64,000 nucleotides of DNA from Chryseobacterium sp. G0162 (GTDB lineage: Bacteria; Bacteroidota; Bacteroidia; Flavobacteriales; Weeksellaceae), in the NCBI RefSeq assembly GCF_003815715.1, contig NZ_CP033922.1, positions 310,001 to 374,000 of the forward strand, read 5' to 3'. How positions within the stretch are numbered: the stretch's first letter is position 1; each line of letters opens with the position of its first letter. The notes beneath the pieces were generated by a model. It did not search any database. It was not told where the DNA came from and worked only from the letters and a program-made list of their open reading frames with translations. The position numbers were made by a program, and so were the translations under genes. Of this stretch, positions 16,949 to 25,660 are shown in pieces.

Positions 16949-17161
16949 CTAAGTAAGGAACATACTACATTTACAGCAAAAAAAATCATCCAAGACAGAG
17001 TATTACTGGAAACCAAACGGCTGCTACTATCAACAGAGTTGAATCTGAAACAAATTTGTGTTGAACTAGGTTTTGTAGAAACTGCTCACTTTTGTCAGTT
17101 TGTTAAATTAAAATTAGGAATGACGCCAACTCAGTTTAGAGAACACGCTGCAGTGATCTAA
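16949..17161 (+). pseudogene. C-terminal fragment of an AraC-family gene
   Basis: With no start codon, the plus strand encodes NVLSKEHTTFTAKKIIQDRV, then LLETKRLLLSTELNLKQICV, ELGFVETAHFCQFVKLKLGM and TPTQFREHAAVI before TAA at 17159-17161. This is the final HTH and family signature (GMTPTQFRE) of an AraC regulator whose first three quarters are missing. It is joined at its 5' edge to repeat copy 2 and is on the opposite strand from its intact neighbour. It marks a recombination scar. Confidence 0.8.
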
Positions 17162-17559
17162 ACTAAAAATAATTAGTTTTAAACCAAATGGTTTTTTAAA
17201 ATAATTGCTTATAAAAAGAAGCTGGTTTTATATGACCGGCTTCAACTTATGAAATAGTAGTGATTGAAGAAATAAAAGATAATATTATACATCTACTTCT
17301 GTCATTTCCATATCAAAAATAGTTCAATGGAAACAAACTATATTATTGAAATTATTTCAGGTGTTTAAAATTTCATCTAAAATTCAGGATATTTATAAAT
17401 ATACTAAACATAAGGATGATTTAAATAACAGTCTCCTATCTTATTTCCAATAATTTTGGCAAATGAAAAAGGATCCGAACTTTCTGAACATATTCATCTA
17501 TATGTATTAAGTTAACTCCATAATTAAAAAGAAAAAAGAAATAAAAAACAAACTACATA
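17162..17559. other. gene-free stretch with one hairpin
   Basis: About 400 bases with no credible frame. A hairpin at 17218-17243 (GAAGC-t-GGT / ACC-g-GCTTC) probably ended transcripts of the lost AraC gene. It lacks a T-run. The remainder is AT-rich leader for the dead gene at 17560. Confidence 0.45.
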
Positions 17560-18109
17560 ATGAAAAAAACAATAGGCTTAGCCATGATGACTATGGTATC
17601 GTCCCTACTATCCGCACAGGTCATCAGTAGGTAATGATGTTGGCAGCGCTTCTAACAAGACTTCCGTCCTACTGGAGTTTGCCCAAGGAGAGAATTAAGG
17701 AATCATCCTTCCTTATACTCGTAACCTACCTACCACCCCAGCAGAAGGTACAATATTGCTTGATGCAGAAAACGCAACAACTGCTAGAATTAAATATTAT
17801 AATGGAAGTTGGATTGATCTCAGTGGGCAAGACGCGGACGTTACAGCTGAACTTGCTCAACAGCCTGATACAGATCAAGTAAATGAAGATACAGATGCCA
17901 AAACGATTATTGGCTCCAATAATTCAGCTGCAGACGGCGTGTTGGTACTTGAATCGCAGACTAAGGCATTGCTTCTACCTACAGTCGAAAATACCGATAA
18001 TATTATTAACCCTTCTCCTGGAATGCTTGTTTTCATCAATAAAACCGGTGCTAAAAGACTTACCGTTTATAATGGAGCTAAATGGTCTTACTGGCAGCAT
18101 AATAATTAA
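17560..18109 (+). pseudogene. dead paralog of the collar-like exported protein at 52788
   Basis: ATG at 17560 begins a signal peptide (MVSSLLSAQVIS) and the frame stops at once after SR. A +1 shift restores VGNDVGSASNKTSVLLEF. An in-frame TAA then replaces the Lys codon of the NKGII motif. From there to 18109 the frame is intact: GIILPYTRNLPTTPAEGT, YYNGSWIDLSGQDADV, TIIGSNNSAADGVLVLES, GMLVFINKTGAKRL, AKWSYWQHNN. The intact paralog at 52788 aligns end to end. One frameshift and one nonsense codon make it non-functional. A terminator follows at 18178. Confidence 0.85.
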
Positions 18110-18177
18110 GAATATACCTTTCCCTCACAAATGCAAACAGGATACAATCAATATTCTGTCAATTAAACACAAACGTT

Positions 18178-18202
18178 AGCGGCTTTAATAGGCCGCTTTT
18201 TT
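18178..18202 (+). terminator. terminator of the dead surface-protein gene
   Basis: AGCGGC (18178-18183) pairs with GCCGCT (18192-18197). The loop is TTTAATAG and the T-run is 18197-18202. It lies between convergent reading directions. Confidence 0.65.
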
Positions 18203-18204
18203 GT

Positions 18205-19024
18205 CTATTCCCTAAACCTGCTAGGATATGTAACTAGAAAACGATCCAATAGTGTAGAATCCCAAGTTATACGCAATCTGCTTGATTGATTCGTCAGACC
18301 CTTTTAAAAGCCGCTTTGCTTCAAGTACAACATGTGCATCGATAAGTTCTTTTGCTGTAACACCTAATGTCTTTTTTGTAAGCACATTGAGATAATTTGG
18401 AGTTACTGCAAGTTTCTCAGCATAGAAAAACACTGATTTAGACTCTGTAAAATTAATTTCAACCAACTCCATAAACTTTAGGATAATTGGATGGCGCTTG
18501 GTTACAGTTAACTCCTGCTCTTCAAGCTCCTCTATAACCGATTTTATAAATGAGACTATAATTTTTGTTCTAAAACTTATCACATCTGAATTGACAAATT
18601 CCGCATCAAGCTCTCCTTTCATTAACTGAAATTCCAGAGATAATTTCCTACTCACTTCAATGGGTATATTGATAACAGGAAACTTATTATACAATAATGA
18701 TAAAAATTTCATATTGCATAATTTAGTTTCAATAAATCTTTTAGACAAAATCAACTTATGTCCCTTTGCTTCAGCTTTCGTCTTCCAGGAATGAATTTGT
18801 CCGGGAAAGGAAACATGAACTTGGTTATCTTCCTCTTCATAATCCACAAAGTCAACAGAATGCCTACCACCAGCTTTCTCAAAAAAAATAAAAACATAAC
18901 TATCCGGTGATCTAAAACCAGATATTTCGCTTGCCCCTGCTAATGGAAAATAAGCAATATGATCTTTTATCTGTGCCTCTAGATCAAGATCCTTTTCAAT
19001 AATTTCATCGTTCATTTGGTACAA
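18205..19024 (-). pseudogene. AraC-family regulator (PGQxHxW group) with a damaged C-terminus
   Basis: Reads as 267 residues, with FPLAGASEIS, GGRHSVDFVDYEE, FPGQIHSW and the first HTH FYAEKLAVTPNYLNVLTK intact. It is a close paralog of the gene at 15891. The last helix is lost: after GFYTIGSFSSYIS the frame stops at 18221. In another frame the expected ending TYPSRFRE follows immediately and stops at 18205. A short out-of-frame deletion thus removed about eight residues of the second HTH and the end signature. The truncated protein may still fold but probably binds DNA poorly. It is divergent from the HTH pair at 19565. Confidence 0.7.
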
Positions 19025-19564
19025 TTTTGCTATTTTTTGTAATATTCAACTTTCATAACTTTTGAAAAAAAACTTTAAATAATGAATAATTTTAACAACA
19101 AAAAAAGATGTTTCATCACATAAACAGGCAATTATTATAAAGTAAATAGTAACAACTCCATTACATGAATATCTGCAAAGGGCATCTAAAATATAATCCT
19201 TCATACCAGAGCACATTATATTTCATACTTCAATCACTCAACACACCCCAAACAAAGAAAAATATATAATAATAACAATCATTGGGATAGATTTAATAAC
19301 CAAATCATCGCTAAAATTACCTTATTTGCATCAAATTTAGATTATCTAAGTTATAGTACCTATACAGCTGCCTATACTACTGAAGGCAGCTGTTTTCATA
19401 TAGTATCTACCCAACACAAGTACTATTCGTAAGCAACGTTGGATACAACATATATCGCCTTATTATAAGTACTATCAGCCTCCGCTATAATGTTATAAAA
19501 TCAATATGTGTTGGAATAATTACCATAACATTTTTCTTCATACTACTTTATAAATTTGAACATT
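19025..19564. other. 540-bp divergent intergenic region with a GC-rich hairpin
   Basis: No credible gene. A perfect 8-bp hairpin CAGCTGCC (19365-19372) / GGCAGCTG (19385-19392), followed by TTTTC, stands out from very AT-rich surroundings and may be a terminator or leader structure. TAAATTTG at 19551-19558 fits a -7 box only seven bases before the ATG at 19565, which would make the HTH message almost leaderless. Confidence 0.45.
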
Positions 19565-19993
19565 ATGAATTACAAAGATTTACATATAGGAAGCTGTATT
19601 AGCAAAAAGATTAATGAAAATAATATAGAGATGAATAGAATAAAATCTTTATTCAAACTTCCTGAGCATGAAATTCTAAACATGTACGAGGAAGAGGAAT
19701 TACCTACAGGACTTTTATTGAAATGGTCGAAATTCCTTGAGTATGATTTCTTCAGATTGTATTCCCAACACTTAATTCTGTACTCTCTAGAAAAAGGATC
19801 TAATAAAAATCAAAAGTCTAAAGTTCTTCCAAATTTTAGAAAAAAAGTTTATACCCAAGAATTGATTGATTTTATTTTGGATCTTTTAAGAACCGGAGTA
19901 AAAACGAAACAAGATATTATTACAGATTATAGAATACCAAAAGCAACTTTACATAAATGGGTCCTTAAATACGGCCACGAAAGTAATAATTAA
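19565..19993 (+). CDS. HTH protein A of a two-gene module (XRE-like plus transposase-like HTH), copy 1
   Basis: 142 residues from ATG 19565. Residues 1-75 resemble a divergent XRE-type domain (LHIGSCISKKINENNIEMNR, then LPTGLLLKWSKFLEYDFFRL). A basic linker and a second domain of about 50 residues follow: YTQELIDFILDLLRTG, TDYRIPKATLHKWVLKY. This second part is like the HTH of IS3-type transposases. No catalytic DDE residues or partner transposase are present. A close homolog lies at 42293 with the same partner downstream. It overlaps nothing and is 20 bases from the partner gene at 20014. A regulatory role is inferred. Genome annotations often mislabel such proteins as transposases. Confidence 0.75.
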   Translation: MNYKDLHIGSCISKKINENNIEMNRIKSLFKLPEHEILNMYEEEELPTGLLLKWSKFLEYDFFRLYSQHLILYSLEKGSNKNQKSKVLPNFRKKVYTQELIDFILDLLRTGVKTKQDIITDYRIPKATLHKWVLKYGHESNN

Positions 19994-20013
19994 GATATCA
20001 ATTAATTTTATAT

Positions 20014-20328
20014 ATGTACAACGAAGACCCAAATTACAAGAGAATCTACGAAGATATTATAGCATTGCGCCATCCTGAAAAACGAACAGCTTGCGAAAAA
20101 ATTCTTAGCAAAAAAAAGCTTATTTCACTTGATGTACTTGCGCTCAATGTAATAATATTTGGTCATGGTGAATCTAATCAAAAATATAAATCATATGATA
20201 AAGAATCGATATTTAAAATGCTGCAATATCAAAAGGAAAAAAAAATGAATAATAAAGAAGCAGCTCTACATTTCAATCTAAGTAGAAACACAATTTCCAA
20301 ATGGAAAAGGATCAAATTTAAATTGTAG
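20014..20328 (+). CDS. HTH protein B of the two-gene module, copy 1
   Basis: 104 residues. The N-terminal half reads NYKRIYEDIIALRHPEKR and a Cys-containing KKKLISLDVLALNVIIFG segment. The C-terminal 45 residues form an HTH of Fis/transposase type: YDKESIFKMLQYQKEKKMNN and AALHFNLSRNTISKWKR. The homolog at 41967 shares both parts. It is translated just after protein A and surely co-transcribed. It has no catalytic domain. The two proteins may act together as a DNA-binding pair. Confidence 0.75.
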   Translation: MYNEDPNYKRIYEDIIALRHPEKRTACEKILSKKKLISLDVLALNVIIFGHGESNQKYKSYDKESIFKMLQYQKEKKMNNKEAALHFNLSRNTISKWKRIKFKL

Positions 20329-20418
20329 TACACTCTCCTAATCAATTATTTTTTCACATCTAACCTTACTCAATTAGAGTATTAAAAACTTAAAATAACT
20401 TACTAAAACCAATTTGAA

Positions 20419-21252
20419 ATGACAAAGAAAATTTCAATTCTAATTGCTAATTATAATAATGGAAGATATTTCAAGCAATGCTACGACTCTTTACTAGAGC
20501 AGTCCTATACTAATTGGGAAGCTATTATTGTTGATGATTGTTCTACTGATAATTCCGTAGATATAATCAAACAGCTAATTAAAGGTAATAATAGGTTTTT
20601 GTTAATAGAGAATACTGTAAATAAAGGTTGTGGTTTTACTAAAAAAAAATGTCTGGACTATGCCACTGGTGAAATCTGTGCTTTTCTAGATCCTGATGAT
20701 GCACTTTACTCTTCAGCGATAGAAAAATCCATGAGACAGTATGACCAAAGTAGAAATATTGTTTGTACATACTCTAAAATGATGCTTTGTGATGAGAACT
20801 TAAATCCACAAAAAGTTTTCCACCAAACCAAGCAAATCTATAATGATAATCTCTTCTTTAATTGCCCCATACAAATGGCACATTTCTTCACTTTCAAAAA
20901 GAATATTTATGATAGAACATTAGGTATCAACCCTAATTTAAGGACTGCTGCAGATCAAGATTTATACTTAAAAATATTAGAACACGGAAACGCAAAGTTT
21001 ATTAAACAAACTTTATATAAATATAGACTTCATGACAAAGGAATATCTCAAAATAAAGGAAAAGCTGATGCAAAAAAATCATTCGCCTTAGTTATTCATG
21101 ACACTTTAAAAAGAAGAAATATAAAGTATATTAATCATAATAAAGTACCTGATACTTTAGTCTATCCGGAAGAAATTTTCCAGCTATTAAATTACCAGGT
21201 CAGTATTTTGTATCGTTTAAAATTAAAACTAATGGTGTTGTTAAAAGGCTAG
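20419..21252 (+). CDS. family 2 glycosyltransferase
   Basis: 277 residues, cytoplasmic GT-A fold. The start KISILIANYNNGRYFKQCYD, the nucleotide-binding VDDCSTDNS (about 38-46) and the metal-binding DPDDAL (about 94-99, in place of DxD) define GT2. The conserved TAADQDLYLKIL gives the catalytic-base region. The substrate is unknown. It is alone on the plus strand, 91 bases after the HTH module, and convergent with the PglD-like gene. It probably adds one sugar of the repeat unit built by the neighbouring operon. No terminator is visible between it and the HTH genes, so joint transcription is possible. Confidence 0.9.
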   Translation: MTKKISILIANYNNGRYFKQCYDSLLEQSYTNWEAIIVDDCSTDNSVDIIKQLIKGNNRFLLIENTVNKGCGFTKKKCLDYATGEICAFLDPDDALYSSAIEKSMRQYDQSRNIVCTYSKMMLCDENLNPQKVFHQTKQIYNDNLFFNCPIQMAHFFTFKKNIYDRTLGINPNLRTAADQDLYLKILEHGNAKFIKQTLYKYRLHDKGISQNKGKADAKKSFALVIHDTLKRRNIKYINHNKVPDTLVYPEEIFQLLNYQVSILYRLKLKLMVLLKG

Positions 21253-21405
21253 ATTTTATCATAATCACCTTCTTTTATTATTGAGAATATAAAAGCTTTT
21301 CATAACCCTGTATGAATACATAATAGGGCATCATTGACAGTTATTAAATTGTTGATCAAATTGTGATTTGTTATATAGTATACTAAGGATTTTCAGTACA
21401 GAAAA

Positions 21406-22014
21406 TCATTGATCATATTTTGATTCATTCATTTTAATAACCCGTCCTGGATTTCCAACAACAGTTGCTCCATCCAAAACATCTCTAATGATCACTGCTC
21501 CTGCTCCAATAGTACACCATTTGCCAATATTAACACCTTGTATTACTACAGCTCCTATTCCAATATGTGTTCCCTCACCCACTGATACAGCACCTGCTAA
21601 TGATGCCCCTGGAGATATATGAACAAAATCTTCAATAGCACAATCATGATCGACAGATGCATTTGTGTTAATTATGCAGTGTTTTCCTACATTGACCTCG
21701 GAGTTAATCTTACAACCAGGCATTACAACTGTCCCCTCTCCAATTTTCACTCTTTTTGACACTGTTGTTTTAGGATGAATTAATGTCATATAATTAAATA
21801 GTGGGTTTCCATTGACTATTTTTTTTCTTATTTTGTTATTTCCAATTGTAATCACCACATCAATAGCATAAAGGGGAACACTGTGAGTAACAGTGTAATT
21901 TAATAACATTATTTTAGAAATATCCTCATCAATAAAACCTTCAATATTGTATCCGTTTTCTTCAGCAATTTCTAAAACGACTTTTCCATGACCACTTGCT
22001 CCATATAAATACAT
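21406..22014 (-). CDS. PglD/NeuD-type sugar N- or O-acetyltransferase
   Basis: 202 residues. An N-terminal Rossmann-like UDP-sugar-binding part (YLYGASGHGKVVLEIAEENG, then FIDED) is followed by a left-handed beta-helix of hexapeptide repeats (VSKRVKIGEGTVVMPGCKI, HIGIGAVVIQGVNIGKWCTI). The sequence VDHDC supplies the catalytic histidine used by Campylobacter PglD. The ending VVGNPGRVIK is typical. PglD acetylates the C4 amino group of UDP-4-amino sugars with acetyl-CoA, and the NeuD branch O-acetylates. It is the last gene after the PglC-like transferase (80-base gap). No aminotransferase that would make its amino-sugar substrate is visible in the window. Confidence 0.88.
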   Translation of the reverse strand: MYLYGASGHGKVVLEIAEENGYNIEGFIDEDISKIMLLNYTVTHSVPLYAIDVVITIGNNKIRKKIVNGNPLFNYMTLIHPKTTVSKRVKIGEGTVVMPGCKINSEVNVGKHCIINTNASVDHDCAIEDFVHISPGASLAGAVSVGEGTHIGIGAVVIQGVNIGKWCTIGAGAVIIRDVLDGATVVGNPGRVIKMNESKYDQ

Positions 22015-22094
22015 AAAACTACTATTATAATTATTGAAAACTGATTATTATTTAAAATGTAAATTCAACACCATTCGCTTATTCAAAAGATATC

Positions 22095-22700
22095 CTAATT
22101 ATACCCATTAAAATCATCCGCAGTTACATGTCCAATCTGGCTGACACCTTCACTTTTAAAAACCTTTTTTAAGGTTAGTATTAATATTTTAGCATCCAAT
22201 ACAAAAGATACATGATCAACGTACCAAATATCCAATTCTATTTTTTTCGTGTATGAAATAAGATTTCTACCATTTATCTGCGCCCATCCAGTTATACCAG
22301 GACGAATCTCATGACGTCTCATCTGCTGTTCAGAATATAACGGTAAATAATTAGGTAGAAACGGTCTTGGTCCTACAATAGACATTTCCCCTTTCAAAAC
22401 ATTAATTAATTGAGGAATTTCGTCTAACGAAGTCTTTCTAACAATTCGTCCTACCCTCGTTAACCTCTGAGCATCTTCTAATAACTTACCATGTACATCT
22501 CTTTTATTATTCATCGTCCTAAACTTAATAATGTTGAAAATTTTCCCATTGAGCCCCGGGCGTTCTTGAAAGAAAAAAGGGTAGCCATCATTTACTATAT
22601 ATAGACCTATAAAAATAATTATGAAAATTGGAGATAAGATCATTAGACCTATAACAGCCATTATAAAATCAAATAAATGTTTAAAAAAATGTCTATACAT
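22095..22700 (-). CDS. initiating sugar-phosphate transferase (PglC-like, short form)
   Basis: 201 residues. One N-terminal hydrophobic re-entrant segment (FIMAVIGLMILSPIFIIIF, about 12-30) is followed by the PglC catalytic domain: FFQERPGLNGKIFNIIKFRT, TSLDEIPQLINVLKGEMSIV with the catalytic Asp-Glu, GPRPFLPNY and RPGITGWAQINGR. The short monotopic form transfers a sugar phosphate, often diNAc-bacillosamine, from UDP-sugar to undecaprenyl phosphate on the inner face of the cytoplasmic membrane and starts the repeat unit. It is separated from the main operon by a terminator and a 431-base gap, so it probably has its own promoter. Confidence 0.92.
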   Translation of the reverse strand: MYRHFFKHLFDFIMAVIGLMILSPIFIIIFIGLYIVNDGYPFFFQERPGLNGKIFNIIKFRTMNNKRDVHGKLLEDAQRLTRVGRIVRKTSLDEIPQLINVLKGEMSIVGPRPFLPNYLPLYSEQQMRRHEIRPGITGWAQINGRNLISYTKKIELDIWYVDHVSFVLDAKILILTLKKVFKSEGVSQIGHVTADDFNGYN

Positions 22701-23099
22701 TCTTAAGTGTGATATAATATGTTTAAAGGCTTAAAGATTCTGACTTTATTAATTAATAAATAAAAGCAAGATTGTACAGAACACTTATCTTTTATTTATT
22801 GATGTCTGTTATGAAGCTATTCATAAGATCAGCGAAACTTCAGATTAGACAGAAGAATCTGTCTTCCTTCATGTATGAATTCCTAATACCAAAGGTAAAA
22901 TCTATAGTCTACAAAAAATTGTCTATTTTATTCTAATTCTTTATATTTTTATTTCTTTTTATTGCTGTTTATCAATCCAATCTGGTTTTCACTGTCTTCT
23001 AAACTGACAGTATAAATAATTCTCACAAGAATGGTAACCTAGGTTTTCTCTATAGATTCATAGCTCCATAATCGCAAACTAATGATTATTAATAATAAA
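22701..23099. other. gene-free gap inside the polysaccharide locus
   Basis: About 400 bases without a credible frame. It contains a hairpin AGACAGA (22847-22853) / TCTGTCT (22858-22864) without a T-run, and the candidate promoter at 22890. A lost gene would fit here, but no coding remnant can be read. Confidence 0.45.
22890..22897 (-). promoter_or_regulatory. candidate -7 box of the PglC/PglD-like pair
   Basis: On the minus strand this is TACCTTTG, matching TAnnTTTG, 190 bases upstream of the PglC-like start. TTTTTTG on the same strand, about 15 bases further up, is a possible -33 element. Confidence 0.35.
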
Positions 23100-23126
23100 A
23101 AGACCTTCGCGGTGAGCGACGGTCTT
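23100..23126 (-). terminator. terminator of the main polysaccharide operon
   Basis: AAGACC-t-TCGC pairs with GCGA-c-GGTCTT around a GGTGA loop. On the minus strand TTTTTATT follows the stem. It stands directly after the stop of the glycosyltransferase at 23132. Confidence 0.8.
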
Positions 23127-23131
23127 TCTTA

Positions 23132-24367
23132 TTATTGAATACTTTCACGAATAATATTTAGATATTTCTTGGCGATAATTTCTCTATCGAAATTAATCTT
23201 GGCATACTGATAACCATTCTCACCTTCTCTCAACAACCTTTCAGGATCAGCCATATAACTTCTGATCACACGACTGTATTCATCAGCATTTTCAGGTTCA
23301 ACATACTCCCCTGCCCTTGCCTCTTCGATTAACACTCGCGACACTCCATCAATTGCCATCAAAACTGGCTTTTTGCATGAAAAATAATCAAATGTTTTAT
23401 TAGAATATACGGTCTTAAAAGTGTCTATTTTTTTTAATATAGAAGCACCCATATCAGACGCAATTATATATTTTAACACTTCTTTTTTTGATACGGAATC
23501 AAGGAATCGTACATTAAAAACATTCATTTGAAGAGCCTTTTGTTTCAATTTTGCTTTTTCCATACCTTCACCAATCAATAAAAAAAGAACATTAGTATCC
23601 TCCAATATCTTTCCTGCATCTAAGACCTGTTTCAAATGATTGGCTACCCCATGGGCACCCACATAAATAATCACAAAATATTCGTCTAAATCATTATCTC
23701 GTCTAAATTGTTCTCGATCAAAATCATGAAGCAAACCATCTGATAGAGCAAAATTAGAAGCATTGGGTACCACTGCTAGTTTTTCTTTCTTAACTTTTTT
23801 TAATTTAATTAAAGAGTTATAAAAAGCAGGCGTCAATACACTGATCAGAGTAGCCTTTTTATACATAAAAGATTCAAACCAATAGGCCATTTTAATAATT
23901 AATTTATTGCTAAGAATCCCCATATCAATGGCTGACTCCGGCCACAAATCCCGTACTTCAAAGATCATAGGAATTCTCTTAAACCTTGAAATCAAATACC
24001 CTGCTCCTCCAACAAATAATGGTGGGGACGTAACCACTACTACGTCAAATTTCCCCTTCACTTTAAACAAACCAGCCCATAAAGAAGAAAACATAAAAGA
24101 AAAATACCCCCATAAGCGGCCTATAAAACCGCTATTATAAGATTCTGAAACATGAGTACGATGTACTGTGATTGCTCCCTGTTTCTTTTTTACAAAGTAT
24201 TTCTTTTTATACTCTTCTCTTTTTGTAAAACCATTGTAATGAACCATACCGGCTATAACCGTAACTTCATGTCCTTCCTCTGTCCATGTTTTGGTTATTT
24301 CATTCCACCGGGACCCACCAGGATCTTCTTCTTCTAGAAAATACTGATGTAGCAATAAAATTTTCAT
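23132..24367 (-). CDS. family 4 glycosyltransferase (WbuB-like)
   Basis: 411 residues, GT-B fold. The N-terminal domain starts KILLLHQYFLEEEDPGGSRW and contains the membrane-facing PPLFVGGAGYLI and FEVRDLWPESAIDMGIL (about 144-160). This pattern is typical of WbuB-type enzymes that add an N-acetyl amino sugar to a lipid-linked acceptor. The C-terminal donor site includes VIIYVGAHGVANHL and FDYFSCKKPVLMAIDG with a downstream Glu. It is the last gene of the main operon and is followed at once by the terminator. The exact donor is unknown. Confidence 0.9.
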   Translation of the reverse strand: MKILLLHQYFLEEEDPGGSRWNEITKTWTEEGHEVTVIAGMVHYNGFTKREEYKKKYFVKKKQGAITVHRTHVSESYNSGFIGRLWGYFSFMFSSLWAGLFKVKGKFDVVVVTSPPLFVGGAGYLISRFKRIPMIFEVRDLWPESAIDMGILSNKLIIKMAYWFESFMYKKATLISVLTPAFYNSLIKLKKVKKEKLAVVPNASNFALSDGLLHDFDREQFRRDNDLDEYFVIIYVGAHGVANHLKQVLDAGKILEDTNVLFLLIGEGMEKAKLKQKALQMNVFNVRFLDSVSKKEVLKYIIASDMGASILKKIDTFKTVYSNKTFDYFSCKKPVLMAIDGVSRVLIEEARAGEYVEPENADEYSRVIRSYMADPERLLREGENGYQYAKINFDREIIAKKYLNIIRESIQ

Positions 24368-24518
24368 ATTTATATATTTAAAAATTAGATCTTGTTTTAA
24401 GAATATTGGTTTCAGATGACTAGTCCGTTAGCTACTTCATTTGAGATATGAAGTAATAACTCATGAATTTTATAGGTGTTTTTAAGCTATTAATACACTC
24501 ACTATCAATATTTTATAT

Positions 24519-25646
24519 TCAACAGCCTTTTATTGCTTCTTCAAAGATATCTACATAATCTACCGCAATATTGCACCAGTTATAAGAGTCAAAATCAATA
24601 GATGATAAATCAAAATTGTCCTTATCGAGCAACTCTCTCAAATTGTGCACCAGCGCCTCGATATCCGGAGAAGTACCAATTCCAATTCTCTCACTAAATA
24701 TTCCGTCTATCCCTTGATTTTTCGTATATAATACGGGTAGCCCTTGAGATAATGCTTCGATATAAACAAGACCGAATGTCTCAAAGATTGATGGCATAAT
24801 AAAATAGTTATTTTGTCTGTAGATATGTAGTAGTTCCACCTTATCATAGATATAACCTAAATAACTAATCCAGTCTTTATGTCGTACAATCAAGTCATGA
24901 ACAAGTTGTTCCTTGTCTCCACCACCTCCAACAAGGTTAAGTCTGACATTGGGATAGTCAGCTTTCAGATAGACAAGTGCTTTTATCACATTTTCTACAT
25001 TCTTATTAGTATCAAAACGTCCAACAAAAAGCAAATTTTGGGCATGATTCTGAACTCTATTAACATATAAATTTTCTAACCATAGATTCTCTATACCATT
25101 AGGAATTACAATTGTATTCTCTCTATGCCTGTAAACAATTTCTTTAATTTTTGGATGATTATAGAATAGATCTCTTAAACCCTTACTTATAAAGATAATT
25201 TTGGATGCATTTTGCAAAATACCTTGCATTAAAGGTATTAGGTCAGGCCGATATCTGAGAAAGAAATTCACATCTGTACTTCGGACTGCAACAACATAGG
25301 GGATCCCGAATTTCTTTTTCAATTGATATGCTATCGCACCATCACTAAATAAGGTAGTTGCATAAGTAACATCAACAGACTGAATATCAATATTTTCCTT
25401 TATGTCTTTAAAAAGTATTCTTATTTTTACCCGAAATAATATCCTATGATAGGTCTTTAGTAAGAATGAAGAATAGATGAGTTTTGAATTTTGAGTTTTA
25501 AACTCAAAACTATTTTTACCCTTATTTGATTCCTTTCTAAGCGGATGATAAATGATTTGCTCAATTCCGTGGTTGTCCAGCTCCTGATAAAGGTTCTTAT
25601 ACACTTTTGAATAAGAGTAATCATTACAAATATGCAGTACTTTCAT
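24519..25646 (-). CDS. GT-B glycosyltransferase (GT4 type)
   Basis: 375 residues. The N-terminal domain includes VLHICNDYSYSKVYKNLYQE, VVAVRSTDVNFFLRY and FISKGLRDLFY. The C-terminal domain has LLFVGRFDTNKNVENVIKAL (about 216-235), the nucleotide-sugar loop LNLVGGGGDKEQL and the retaining-GT4 EX7E segment PSIFETFGLVYIEALSQG. The family and fold are clear, but the sugar transferred is not. A 151-base AT-rich gap separates it from the next gene. It lies 14 bases after the unknown exported protein gene. Confidence 0.9.
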   Translation of the reverse strand: MKVLHICNDYSYSKVYKNLYQELDNHGIEQIIYHPLRKESNKGKNSFEFKTQNSKLIYSSFLLKTYHRILFRVKIRILFKDIKENIDIQSVDVTYATTLFSDGAIAYQLKKKFGIPYVVAVRSTDVNFFLRYRPDLIPLMQGILQNASKIIFISKGLRDLFYNHPKIKEIVYRHRENTIVIPNGIENLWLENLYVNRVQNHAQNLLFVGRFDTNKNVENVIKALVYLKADYPNVRLNLVGGGGDKEQLVHDLIVRHKDWISYLGYIYDKVELLHIYRQNNYFIMPSIFETFGLVYIEALSQGLPVLYTKNQGIDGIFSERIGIGTSPDIEALVHNLRELLDKDNFDLSSIDFDSYNWCNIAVDYVDIFEEAIKGC

Positions 25647-25660
25647 TATTAGATTGATTA

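Noticed and set aside
19565..20328. Annotation of the HTH pair as an insertion sequence
   Set aside because: No DDE catalytic domain, no terminal inverted repeats and no target duplication are visible, and the same pair recurs at 41967-42724 in an operon with an AraC gene.
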